A program made the translations under genes and the position numbers. A model generated the notes under the pieces. That model worked only from the letters and a program-made list of their open reading frames with translations. It was not told where the DNA came from and did not search any database. 64,000 nt of DNA. Origin: Duganella aquatilis (GTDB taxonomy: Bacteria > Pseudomonadota > Gammaproteobacteria > Burkholderiales > Burkholderiaceae_D). Below, piece by piece: positions 27,303 through 35,950 of this stretch. The DNA lies in the NCBI RefSeq assembly GCF_009674565.1, contig NZ_WKJL01000001.1, positions 744,001 through 808,000 of the forward strand, given 5' to 3'. Numbering within the stretch: position 1 is the stretch's first letter; each line of letters opens with the position of its first letter.

Positions 27303-29834
27303 TTATGGTGTGATACGTAATTGATACACTGGAATGACTGTCACACTGCGGACGGTTGCCATCTGCGTCGCGCCGCCGAAATCGGGGCGTGCCTCTTTGG
27401 GCAGGTAGATAGGCGCGTCGGCGCGGAGCGGCAGCACGGATACGGTCAGCGGCTGGTCGAGCAGCGCGGCTTGCTGGCGCAGGCCGAACTGCCATTGATA
27501 GCCGCTGTAATACCAGTCGTCGAGCATGCGGGTGCCGGAGTACAAACGACCGATGTCGCCGACGAAGTCGATTTGCAGCAGCGCGTCGTCCAGACCTTTG
27601 AGCTGTTCGCGGGGCACGTTGATCTGCCATGCGCCGGCAGCCTTGAAGCTTTCCGGCAGCGGCTGGATCGCAGCTTTCGCCGTGCCGCCGATGACGATTG
27701 GCGCCGCTTCCTGCGCGCTGCGCGTTTGCGTGACGGTGGCTTTCACCTCATGCGCCGGCAGCGTCGCTTCGAATACCTGGAAGATGCCGTCGTTGCCGGC
27801 CGCGCGCAGGGCCACGGTGGCGGCGGTTGCATCGGCTGCGGCGACGCCCTTGACGGGCTTCGCGGCCCATGCGGCGCCTGTGGTGGTGGCTTTCGGTGCG
27901 CTGGACAGAGCCGGGTAGACGGCGAAGCGGAACTTGCTGTCGCCCACCGAGCGCAGTTGCAGCGCATTGCCATCGGCGTAGGCCTGGTCGGCGCTTAACA
28001 GCAGGCGACGCTGGCCGGCCAGCTGCACTACGCTCAGTTGCTGCGATTGTTCAGGCGTCAGCACGACGATGGTCAGCGGACGCTTGCCGTCGCGTTGCAC
28101 CGACACCGCTGCGTTGGCGCCCGGCTGCACGCCGCTGACCAGCGTGTGGCCGCCAACCGACGCAGTCTGCGCGCCGGCTGCGGTCACGCGCGCGTCGGCA
28201 TCGAACGACAACTCGACCGGCACGCCGGCGCTGGCGGCAAACACCGCCACCACGCCTGCCTTGCCCTGATCCAGCAGCGCCAGAGGCTGCGCGGTGGCGT
28301 AGTGCAGATTGGTGCCATCCAGGTCCAGGTTCAGCGGCCAGATGAAGTAAGCGCCATCGGCGATGTCGACCGGCTTGCTTGGCAGCGTAATGCTTTGCCC
28401 CGGCAGCTTGACGGCAAACTGCGTCGCCTGCTGCGCCGCCATCGGGTACTGGCGCACGTGGTTGTTCACGAACAGGAAGCCGCGATCGCCTTCGCTGCGC
28501 ACGGCAAAGCGCGCGGTGCTCAGGTCGTCCGGCTTGGCCGGCGACACCTCCGGTTTGCGCACGGTCATCGGCGCCAGTCGCGCGCCGAAGTCGTGGACGA
28601 ACAAATGGAATGGCCGCAGCTTCTCCAGCACCTTGCGCTGCTGGCCGTCCGGGCCGAGCGGCGCCTGGAAGTCGTAGCTGATCATGGTGGTGTCGTTGTA
28701 GCCGCCACTGAGGGTGCTTTCTTCCATGCCCGTGCCGCCTAGGCTCAGCGGATTGCGGCCGCCGTGGAACATGTAGTAGCCCATCAGGTTCACGCCGGAG
28801 CCCAGCTGCACCGGCAGCATGGAGGCGATATCGTCGGCCGACACTACGGTGCGGCGGCGATACATGAACGGCAGGCCGGCGCCATATTCGGCGCCGAGGA
28901 ACGGCGTGACTTCCTTGTCGGTTTCGGCGGTGCCCGGCGCGTGGGCGGCGGTCTGTGCCCCAAGGTCGCCGCTGACGCGCGTGTCGAAGCGGAAGGCGTA
29001 GGTCTCTTTCGGCGGCAGCTCTTTGGTGCTCACGCCCCAGGGCTCGTCGGGATAACCGCCGAACACCGGCGTCACTTCGCCGGTCGGGTAGATGGTGCCA
29101 TCCCAGCCGGTGACGGTGTAGTAGGGCACATCCATGCCCGCCTTCAGCGCCAGCTTTTTCAGCGCCGCGATGTGCGCCGCGCCCTTGCCGTCGCCATCGA
29201 TGTTGTATTCGTTTTCCAGCTGCACGCCGATCACGTGGCCGCCGTCTTTCCACAGCTGGCCCTTGATCTGCTGGCCGATCTGCGCGTACAGGCGCTCGAC
29301 GTGGGCCATGTATTGCGGATCGTTGGCGCGGGTCGGCATGGCGTTGATCACCCAGTCCGGGAAGCCGCCGAAGCGCACTTCCGCATGCGCCCACGGGCCG
29401 ACACGCACCACGACCTCCAGGCCGGCCTTGGCGGCCAGCTGCACGAAGCGTTTCAGGTCGCGGTTGCCGGACCAGTCGAATTTTCCTTCGACTTCCTCAT
29501 GATGATTCCACATCACGTAGCTGGCGACGATGTCGATGCCGGCCGCCTTCATCTTGCGCAGTTCCGCTTCCCACTGCGAAGCGGGCGTGCGGCTGTAGTG
29601 GAATTCGCCCATCACCGGCAGCCATGGGGCGCCGTTGCGGGTCAGGTAGCGGGCGTTGGCGCCGAGCGTGTCGCCATTCGGCGCGGTCGCCGTGCCGAGG
29701 CGCAGCGCGGCGTTGAGCGGGGCGGGCGTCGGGGCGCTGGCGTCGATGGACAACGTGCCGGCGCCGGCAAAGCCGGTGGCCAGCACGCTTGCCACCGCCA
29801 CCGCGCACATGCGGAGGCGGGGCGCGATCACCAT
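27303..29834 (-). CDS. Exported GH35 beta-galactosidase
   Basis: 843-aa glycoside hydrolase. An N-terminal hydrophobic segment (~residues 7-26, ending near GFAGAG) is a signal peptide. The GH35 barrel opens with [20 protein letters not shown] and [18 protein letters not shown]. The acid/base Glu is in GVQLENEYN (~residue 207) and the nucleophile Glu in FLGAEYGAG (~residue 315). Several beta-sandwich domains follow. The start at 29834 overlaps the dgoD stop by seven bases; a longer frame reaching 30176 runs through dgoD and is not real. It would release galactose from beta-galactosides outside the cytoplasm for AraFGH. Confidence 0.9.
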   Translation of the reverse strand: MVIAPRLRMCAVAVASVLATGFAGAGTLSIDASAPTPAPLNAALRLGTATAPNGDTLGANARYLTRNGAPWLPVMGEFHYSRTPASQWEAELRKMKAAGIDIVASYVMWNHHEEVEGKFDWSGNRDLKRFVQLAAKAGLEVVVRVGPWAHAEVRFGGFPDWVINAMPTRANDPQYMAHVERLYAQIGQQIKGQLWKDGGHVIGVQLENEYNIDGDGKGAAHIAALKKLALKAGMDVPYYTVTGWDGTIYPTGEVTPVFGGYPDEPWGVSTKELPPKETYAFRFDTRVSGDLGAQTAAHAPGTAETDKEVTPFLGAEYGAGLPFMYRRRTVVSADDIASMLPVQLGSGVNLMGYYMFHGGRNPLSLGGTGMEESTLSGGYNDTTMISYDFQAPLGPDGQQRKVLEKLRPFHLFVHDFGARLAPMTVRKPEVSPAKPDDLSTARFAVRSEGDRGFLFVNNHVRQYPMAAQQATQFAVKLPGQSITLPSKPVDIADGAYFIWPLNLDLDGTNLHYATAQPLALLDQGKAGVVAVFAASAGVPVELSFDADARVTAAGAQTASVGGHTLVSGVQPGANAAVSVQRDGKRPLTIVVLTPEQSQQLSVVQLAGQRRLLLSADQAYADGNALQLRSVGDSKFRFAVYPALSSAPKATTTGAAWAAKPVKGVAAADATAATVALRAAGNDGIFQVFEATLPAHEVKATVTQTRSAQEAAPIVIGGTAKAAIQPLPESFKAAGAWQINVPREQLKGLDDALLQIDFVGDIGRLYSGTRMLDDWYYSGYQWQFGLRQQAALLDQPLTVSVLPLRADAPIYLPKEARPDFGGATQMATVRSVTVIPVYQLRITP

Positions 29835-30976
29835 TCGGCGACGCTGCCGTCTTCGTGGCGCCATACCGGGTTGCGCCAGTCCGGCGCATTTTTGCTGGCT
29901 TCGATGACGCGCTCTTCGTCCACCACCACGCCCAGGCCTGGTTTCGGCAGCGGGTTGCAGTAGCCGTCGACGATCTTGAAGTCTTCCTTGTTCACCACGT
30001 AGTCCAGCAGTTCGCCGCCCTTGTTGTAGTGGATGCCCATGCTCTGCTCCTGCAGTACGGCGTTGTACGACACGAAGTCCACCGTCAGGCAGGCCGCCAG
30101 CGCGACCGGGCCCAGCGGGCAGTGCGGCGCCAGCGTGATGTCGTAGGCTTCGGCCATCGACGCGATCTTCAGGCATTCGGTGATGCCGCCGGCGTGCGAC
30201 AGGTCCGGCTGCACGATCGACAGGCCGCCGGCCGCGAACACGTTCTTGAATTCGAAGCGCGAGTACATGCGCTCACCGGCGGCCAGCGGGATCGAGGTCA
30301 TCTCGGCCAGGCGCGGGTAGTATTCGGCCTGCTCGGCCAGCACCGGTTCTTCGACGAACAGTGGGCGGAACTGTTCCAGTTCGCGCAGCAGGGTCTTGGC
30401 CATCGGCGCGGCCACGCGGCCGTGGAAGTCCAGGCCGAATTCGATGGTGGTGCCGAAGGCTTCGCGGATTTCAGCCACGCGGCGCACCGCTTCATCGACC
30501 TTGGCCGAGGTGTCCAGCATGCCCAGTTCCTCGGTGCCGTTCATCTTGAAGGTGTTGAAGCCGCCTTTTTGCAGCGTGCGGATCTGTTCGATGATGTCGG
30601 ACGGACGGTCGCCGCCCACCCAGCTGTACATCTTCATGCGGTCGCGCACCAGGCCGCCCAGCAGTTCATATACGGGTTTGCCCAGCACCTTGCCCTTGAT
30701 GTCCCACAGCGCCTGGTCGATACCGGCGATCGCGCTCATCAGAATGGCGCCGCCGCGATAGAAGCCGGCGCGGTACATGGTCTGCCACAGGTCGTTGATG
30801 CGCGACGGGTCCTGGCCGATCAGGTACGGTTCCATTTCCTGCACAGCCGTCTCCACGGTGCGGGCGCGGCCTTCGATGACCGGTTCGCCCCAGCCGACGA
30901 CGCCTTCATCGGTTTCGATTTTAAGCAGCATCCAGCGCGGTGGAACACGGTAGGTCGTCAGTTTGATGATTTTCAT
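29828..30976 (-). CDS. dgoD: D-galactonate dehydratase
   Basis: 382-aa enolase-superfamily enzyme that dehydrates D-galactonate to KDGal. Family landmarks are [30 protein letters not shown], metal ligands in LDFHGRV, FVEEPVL and [11 protein letters not shown], and catalytic His in [11 protein letters not shown]. The length and the C-terminal [11 protein letters not shown] match DgoD proper. It is first in a five-gene minus-strand operon with beta-galactosidase and the AraFGH transporter. Kinase and aldolase partners sit at 12.9-14.4 kb. The upstream 214-bp region holds a 13-bp-arm dyad. Confidence 0.94.
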   Translation of the reverse strand: MKIIKLTTYRVPPRWMLLKIETDEGVVGWGEPVIEGRARTVETAVQEMEPYLIGQDPSRINDLWQTMYRAGFYRGGAILMSAIAGIDQALWDIKGKVLGKPVYELLGGLVRDRMKMYSWVGGDRPSDIIEQIRTLQKGGFNTFKMNGTEELGMLDTSAKVDEAVRRVAEIREAFGTTIEFGLDFHGRVAAPMAKTLLRELEQFRPLFVEEPVLAEQAEYYPRLAEMTSIPLAAGERMYSRFEFKNVFAAGGLSIVQPDLSHAGGITECLKIASMAEAYDITLAPHCPLGPVALAACLTVDFVSYNAVLQEQSMGIHYNKGGELLDYVVNKEDFKIVDGYCNPLPKPGLGVVVDEERVIEASKNAPDWRNPVWRHEDGSVAEW

Positions 30977-31064
30977 AGGGTCAGGGTGTAGTTCGGGGAA
31001 CAGCGTCCAGTCTAAGGCCGGTGCCTAGACTGGAAATATGATTAATTCGCAGGGAGCCATATCA

Positions 31065-31103
31065 ATATCGGATAGCTGATGGGGCGGTCGAGCTATCCGA
31101 TAT
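31065..31103. promoter_or_regulatory. Large dyad in the dgoD / SMP-30 intergenic region
   Basis: ATATCGGATAGCT (31065-31077) and AGCTATCCGATAT (31091-31103) are perfect 13-bp arms around a 13-bp spacer. It lies midway between the divergent dgoD operon and the SMP-30-like gene, and no T-run follows. An operator is more likely than a terminator. The nearby GbpR-like LysR protein is the obvious candidate binder. The rest of 30977-31190 shows nothing certain. Confidence 0.6.
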
Positions 31104-31190
31104 CGGCATGGCTGGCGGCGCTTTATTCATAGCTGAGGCAGGCGTCATTCCCTTAGACTTTCTCCACCCCTGAACCGTTTCCGGAGCCGT

Positions 31191-32108
31191 ATGAATTCTG
31201 CCAGCACCACCGTCGCTTCCACGCCCGGCATCATGTTGGTCCGGGTCGGGCAGGCCGGCTGCGCGCTGCGCTGGGATGCCATGCGGAAATGTTGGCGCTG
31301 GCCGGACCCGGTCGGCAGCCAGCTGTACGCCTGGCCGGCGCCGCCCGCCATGCCAAGCGGCGTGCGCATGCTGGAAAGCGCCTGTGTGATGGCCTGCTGC
31401 AGCTCCGGCCGCGTGCTGCTGGGGCTGGGCAAGCGTCTCGGCATGGCCGACCTGCCGCAGCCGGGCCAGCCGATCCGCCCGCTGCAGGCCCAGGTGCTGA
31501 TCACCATCGACGCCGCCGAGCCGCGCACCAGCATCAGCGACGGCTGTACCGACCGCGACGGCAATTTCGTGTTCGGCACCGCCAACACGGCGCAGGACCA
31601 GCGGCCGATCGGCAGTTTCTACCAATATTCGCAACGCCACGGCCTGCGCCGGCTGGCCTTGCCGGCGGTGGTCAAGGCGGCCGGCATCGCCTTCAGCGCG
31701 GACGGCCGCCGCATGTACTTTGCCGACGCCGCGCGCGGCACGCTGATGCAATGCGACTACGACGCCGAACGGGCCAAGGTGGTCAACGTGAAAACGTTTT
31801 CGGAGCTGCTGGAGCCGGGCGCCGGCGCCGCCATCGTCGACAGCAAGGAAAACCTGTGGAGCGTGCAGGGCGGCGTGCTGGTGCAATACGACAGCCAGGG
31901 CCGGGTGCTGCGGCAGATCGCCCTGGCGCGCGAGGCGGTCGCCAGCGTGGCCTTCGGCGGCGAGGGCATGCGGCAATTGCTGGTGCTGGGCGCGCAGGGC
32001 GGACTGTACGGCCTGCCGCCGGATCTGGCCCAGGGGCTGGCGCGGGGCGTGCCGGACAGCTTGTTTATTGATAGCGGTAGCGCTTCCATACCTGTTTCGC
32101 GCACATGA
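31191..32108 (+). CDS. SMP-30/gluconolactonase-like protein lacking the metal ligands
   Basis: 305-aa propeller protein related to the lactonase at 14.4 kb but probably not an enzyme. Framework stretches line up: SDGCTDRDGNFVFGT with the N105 region, AGIAFSADGRRMYFAD with the N152 region, and AAIVDSKENLWSVQ with the D201 region. At the three ligand/substrate positions it has Ser, Ala and Gly, and no GEGP motif with its Glu occurs near the N-terminus. It lies between the divergent dgoD operon and the LysR gene. A sugar- or lactone-sensing or scaffolding role is possible; decay is the alternative. Confidence 0.7.
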   Translation: MNSASTTVASTPGIMLVRVGQAGCALRWDAMRKCWRWPDPVGSQLYAWPAPPAMPSGVRMLESACVMACCSSGRVLLGLGKRLGMADLPQPGQPIRPLQAQVLITIDAAEPRTSISDGCTDRDGNFVFGTANTAQDQRPIGSFYQYSQRHGLRRLALPAVVKAAGIAFSADGRRMYFADAARGTLMQCDYDAERAKVVNVKTFSELLEPGAGAAIVDSKENLWSVQGGVLVQYDSQGRVLRQIALAREAVASVAFGGEGMRQLLVLGAQGGLYGLPPDLAQGLARGVPDSLFIDSGSASIPVSRT

Positions 32109-32166
32109 CGGTGATTGACGCTGGTGCGGCCCCCATTTATGATGGGCAATCAAACCTATCACCCTT

Positions 32167-33135
32167 ATGACTGATTCCCGCTCGGACCGCTTTGTTCGCT
32201 CCCACCTGAAAACCCGCCATCTGGTCTTGCTGGTCGAACTAGGCCGCCATGGCTCCATCGCGCACGCGGCGCAAGCCGCCAACCTGACGCAACCCGGCGC
32301 GTCCAAATTATTGGGCGAGCTGGAACACGCGCTGGGCGTGCAGCTGTTCGAGCGGCTGTCGCGCGGCGTGGCGCCGACCTGGTACGGCAAGGTGCTGATC
32401 CGCCGTGCCGGCGCGGCGCTGGCGGAGATGGACGCGGCGCACCAGGAAGTGATGGAACTGCTGTCCGGCCTGCGCGGCCGCGTGGGCCTGGGCACCGTGC
32501 TGGCGCCGGCCACCGGCCTGGTGCCGAAGGCGATCAACCTGCTCAAGTCGCGCCACGCGCGCGTGCACGTGGCGGTGAACATGTCGACCAGCAAAGTGCT
32601 GGTGGAGCGTTTGCGCAGCGGCGAACTGGATCTGGTGGTGGGCCGCATCCTCGACACCGAGGCGGCCGATGAACTGAATTTCGAACCGCTGACCGACGAG
32701 CCGCATCTGCTGATCGCGCGCGCCAGCCATCCGCTGATGGACCGCACCGACCTGAAGCTGGAAGACCTGATGGAGCAGTGCTGGATACTGCCGCCGGCCG
32801 GCTCGATCCTGCGCGACCGCCTGACCGCGCTGTTCCTGTCGCACGGCCTGGAGCAGCCGGCGGAGACTGTCGAAACGCTGGACATGCCGGTGGTCGCCAG
32901 CCTGCTGCTCAACAACGACATGGTGGTTGCGCTTCCAGTGGAAGCGGTACAACCCTATATGGATGCTGGGCTGCTTAAAGCGCTGCCGTTCGACCTGGGC
33001 GTCAGCATGGACTCGTTCGGCATTGTGACCCGCAAACGACACCAGCTCTCGCCTGGTGCGGATGCCATGCTGCTGGCGCTGCGCGAGGCCGCAGCCAGCA
33101 TCTATCCTCACTATCGCGCGCCAAGCCACGGCTGA
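32167..33135 (+). CDS. LysR-family regulator, GbpR-like
   Basis: 322-aa LysR protein. The N-terminal winged helix reads HLVLLVELGRHGSIAHAAQA, then LTQPGASKLLGELEHALGVQ. The effector domain follows from ~residue 95 (GRVGLGTVLAPATGLVPKAI). It resembles GbpR, the regulator of galactose/arabinose uptake genes in Azospirillum and Agrobacterium. Lying between the dgoD operon and the TonB receptor, it is the likely controller of both. The effector may be galactose or a derivative. It is probably co-transcribed with the SMP-30-like gene, 58 bp upstream. Confidence 0.87.
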   Translation: MTDSRSDRFVRSHLKTRHLVLLVELGRHGSIAHAAQAANLTQPGASKLLGELEHALGVQLFERLSRGVAPTWYGKVLIRRAGAALAEMDAAHQEVMELLSGLRGRVGLGTVLAPATGLVPKAINLLKSRHARVHVAVNMSTSKVLVERLRSGELDLVVGRILDTEAADELNFEPLTDEPHLLIARASHPLMDRTDLKLEDLMEQCWILPPAGSILRDRLTALFLSHGLEQPAETVETLDMPVVASLLLNNDMVVALPVEAVQPYMDAGLLKALPFDLGVSMDSFGIVTRKRHQLSPGADAMLLALREAAASIYPHYRAPSHG

Positions 33136-33273
33136 CTAGCAGCCTGATATACGAACTTGGTATGCCCCAAACTAAATAAGCTATTGGTTTGTAAATTCGT
33201 GTTTCGTTAGCATCCGGTTATCCGTCCACATCTTCATCAGAGACGGGACTCATACAAACACTGGAGATGCACA

Positions 33274-35871
33274 ATGAAACATAAAAAAATCAGCTGGCTG
33301 ATCGCCACGCTCTTCACTTCGCCGCTGCTCGTTCAAGAAGCATTTGCCCAGGATGCTGCTGCCGCAGGCGATATTCAACAAGTCAACGTGACCGGTATCC
33401 GCGCCTCGGTGCGCAATGCGCTGGCGGCCAAGGAAGCCTCCAACAGCATCGTGGAAGTGGTTTCGTCGGAAGACATCGGCAAGCTGCCGGATACCACCAT
33501 CGCCGAATCGCTGGCGCGTCTGCCTGGCCTGTCGTCCGGCCTGGATCGCGGCAACGCTTCGCAGATCGTCGCGCGCGGCATGGGGCCGCGCTTCATCGGC
33601 GCCACGCTGAACGGCCGCGAACTGGCGTCGTCCGAGCCGAATCGCGCCGTGCGTTTCGAGCAGTTCCCGTCGGAGTCGATCAGCGGCGCGACCGTGTACA
33701 AAACGCAGAACGCCGAACTGGTGGAAGGCGGCATCGCCACCACCATCGACCTGCAAACCGTGTCGCCGCTGAAGTACAACGGCCGCCAGCTGTCGCTGAA
33801 AGCCGATGCGCTGTACTACCCGCTGGCCAAGGATATTCCGGGCGGCGACACCACGGCGCCGCGTATCGGCGGCATCTACGTCGACCAGTTCGCCAACAAG
33901 ACCATCGGCGCGGCCATCGCGTTCAGCTACCAGGACCAGCCTTCGGTGCAGAAGAACGTGCGCCACTGGGGCTTCAACGAAACCAATTCGGCCGACATCA
34001 ACGGCGACGGCAAAATCGACAAGACGCCATGGGGCTTCCAGGACGAAGCGCGCCGCGGCAAGGACAAGCGCGCCAGCGTGTTGGGTAAAGTCGAATGGAA
34101 ACCGAACAGCGATGTGCTGATCACCGCCGACACCTACTACGCATCGGCCAAGATCAATGAGCGCGGCCTGCAGCACTGGACCGGCGACCTGGGTAACTGG
34201 GACGGCTACCAGAACAGCAACTACAGCAACCTGGATATCCGCAACGGCTACGTGGCCGGCGCCACGGTCAGCAACGTCAGCGTCATCAACAACGACTTCT
34301 TCTACGTGCAGGACACCAGCGTTGCCGCCAGCGGCTTGAACGGCAAGTTCAACGCCGGCGACTGGAAGATCGACGCCGACCTGTCGACCTCGCACGCGCT
34401 GCGCAGCAGCCAGTGGCGCGACATGCGCCAGTATTCCAAGAACGGCACCAACGTCACCTGGGACTTCACCGGCGACGAGAACCAGTCGTACAGCTTCGGC
34501 ATGGACACCGGCAATCCGGCCAACTTCGGCGGCGCCACGCTGTACGTCGACACCGACGGCCACGTGAAGGACTTGCTGAACGCGGTGAGCCTGAGCGCTT
34601 CGCGTCCGCTGGACAACAGCATCATCAGCCGCCTGAAAGTCGGCGTGCGCGCCACCGACCGCGAAAAGAGCTATCGCCAGACCACCTGGTCGCTGACGCC
34701 AACGTCGGCGATTCCGGATTCGGCCTACGAGACGGTGAATGTGTCCGGCGATCCGGCCTTCATCCAGCTGAAGGATTTCTACGGCACCGCATCGTCGGTG
34801 TTTGGCGCCAATGCCTTCGACCCGACCGGCCGCGTACAGACGCAGAACGATCTGCTGTCCGGCTGGAAGGTCAAGGAGCGCAGCACCTCGGCCTTCGTGC
34901 AGGGTGACCTGGACGGCGAAGCCTTCGGCAAAACCTATCGCGGCAACGTCGGCGTGCGCGTGGTGCACACCAAGCAGACCGGCTACGGCATGCAGTCGGT
35001 GGACGGCGCGGCCGCCACGCCGGTGGAAGACGGCGCCACGTACACCGAGATCCTGCCTAGCCTGAACCTGATCTTCAATATGGACGAAGCGCAGGAACGC
35101 CAGGTGCGTTTCAGCCTTGCCCGCGCCATGTCGCGCGCACCGCTGGACGAACTGCGCGCCTCGCGCAACCTGAGCGTGCCGGTCGATTCGACCCAGCCGA
35201 CCACCGGCAGCGCCGGCAATCCGACGCTGAAACCGATGATGGCCAACCAGCTTGATCTGGCCTACCAGTGGTACTTCGCCAAAGGTTCGCTGCTGTCGGC
35301 TGGCGCGTTCTATAAACAGGTGCAACGCTACATCGCCATCACCTCGGACACCACGACCGTCAACGGCCGTCCTGCAACCTTGACCCGTTCGGTGAACGGC
35401 GAAGGCGGCAACATCCGCGGCCTGGAACTGGCGTACCAGCAGTCGTTCAGCTGGCTGCCGGCGCCGTTCGATGGCCTGGGCTTCTCGGGTAACTACGCTT
35501 ACACCAAAAGCAGCATTCACGAAGAAACGCCGTCTGTGAATCCGTACCAGATCGAAGGCCTGATGAAGTCCAACGGCGGCATCACGCTGTGGTATGAGAA
35601 GGCGGGCTACGAAGCGCGCCTGTCGGCCAACTATCACAGCCCGTTCGTGCGCAACCCGACCTGGACCGCCGGCCAGCTGCTGATGAACGAAGCCGAAACC
35701 TATGTGACGCTGAACTTCGCCAAGCAACTGACGCCTAACCTGCAACTGCGCTTCGGCATCGACAACGTGACCAATCAGAAGTCGGTCTACACCAGCGCGA
35801 ACATCCCTGTTCAGCAAGAGGTGACCGAGTTCGGCCGCCGTTACAATCTGGGTCTGTCGTTCAAGCTGTAA
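33274..35871 (+). CDS. TonB-dependent outer-membrane receptor
   Basis: 865-aa outer-membrane channel of the TonB-Xanthomonas-Caulobacter type, usually used for oligosaccharide uptake. A signal peptide (cut after EAFAQ) is followed by a TonB-box-like QQVNVTGIRAS. The plug domain has IGKLPDTTIAESLARLPGLS and ends near residue 160. The barrel ends with RRYNLGLSFKL, a terminal aromatic/hydrophobic strand. It sits next to a GbpR-like regulator and a GH2 galactosidase, so galacto-oligosaccharides are the inferred cargo. An SD-like GGAG precedes the ATG. A terminator follows the gene. Confidence 0.92.
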   Translation: MKHKKISWLIATLFTSPLLVQEAFAQDAAAAGDIQQVNVTGIRASVRNALAAKEASNSIVEVVSSEDIGKLPDTTIAESLARLPGLSSGLDRGNASQIVARGMGPRFIGATLNGRELASSEPNRAVRFEQFPSESISGATVYKTQNAELVEGGIATTIDLQTVSPLKYNGRQLSLKADALYYPLAKDIPGGDTTAPRIGGIYVDQFANKTIGAAIAFSYQDQPSVQKNVRHWGFNETNSADINGDGKIDKTPWGFQDEARRGKDKRASVLGKVEWKPNSDVLITADTYYASAKINERGLQHWTGDLGNWDGYQNSNYSNLDIRNGYVAGATVSNVSVINNDFFYVQDTSVAASGLNGKFNAGDWKIDADLSTSHALRSSQWRDMRQYSKNGTNVTWDFTGDENQSYSFGMDTGNPANFGGATLYVDTDGHVKDLLNAVSLSASRPLDNSIISRLKVGVRATDREKSYRQTTWSLTPTSAIPDSAYETVNVSGDPAFIQLKDFYGTASSVFGANAFDPTGRVQTQNDLLSGWKVKERSTSAFVQGDLDGEAFGKTYRGNVGVRVVHTKQTGYGMQSVDGAAATPVEDGATYTEILPSLNLIFNMDEAQERQVRFSLARAMSRAPLDELRASRNLSVPVDSTQPTTGSAGNPTLKPMMANQLDLAYQWYFAKGSLLSAGAFYKQVQRYIAITSDTTTVNGRPATLTRSVNGEGGNIRGLELAYQQSFSWLPAPFDGLGFSGNYAYTKSSIHEETPSVNPYQIEGLMKSNGGITLWYEKAGYEARLSANYHSPFVRNPTWTAGQLLMNEAETYVTLNFAKQLTPNLQLRFGIDNVTNQKSVYTSANIPVQQEVTEFGRRYNLGLSFKL

Positions 35872-35897
35872 GCACGTAACCTTTTTATCGTGGTTTT

Positions 35898-35934
35898 ACG
35901 GAGCGGCGCGTGATGGCGTTGCTCCGTTTTTTTT
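35898..35934 (+). terminator. Rho-independent terminator after the TonB receptor
   Basis: ACGGAGC (35898-35904) pairs with GCTCCGT (35921-35927). The loop can pair further through GGCG-type bases, and eight T in all end the run at 35934. It is 27 bp past the receptor stop and 17 bp before the GH2 start. It may let only part of the transcription pass into the GH2 gene. Confidence 0.8.
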
Positions 35935-35950
35935 ATCAGGGGAGACAGAT

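Noticed and set aside
29835..30176. N-terminal extension of the GH35 gene into dgoD
   Set aside because: The added residues are an out-of-frame reading of dgoD; a signal peptide starts at 29834.
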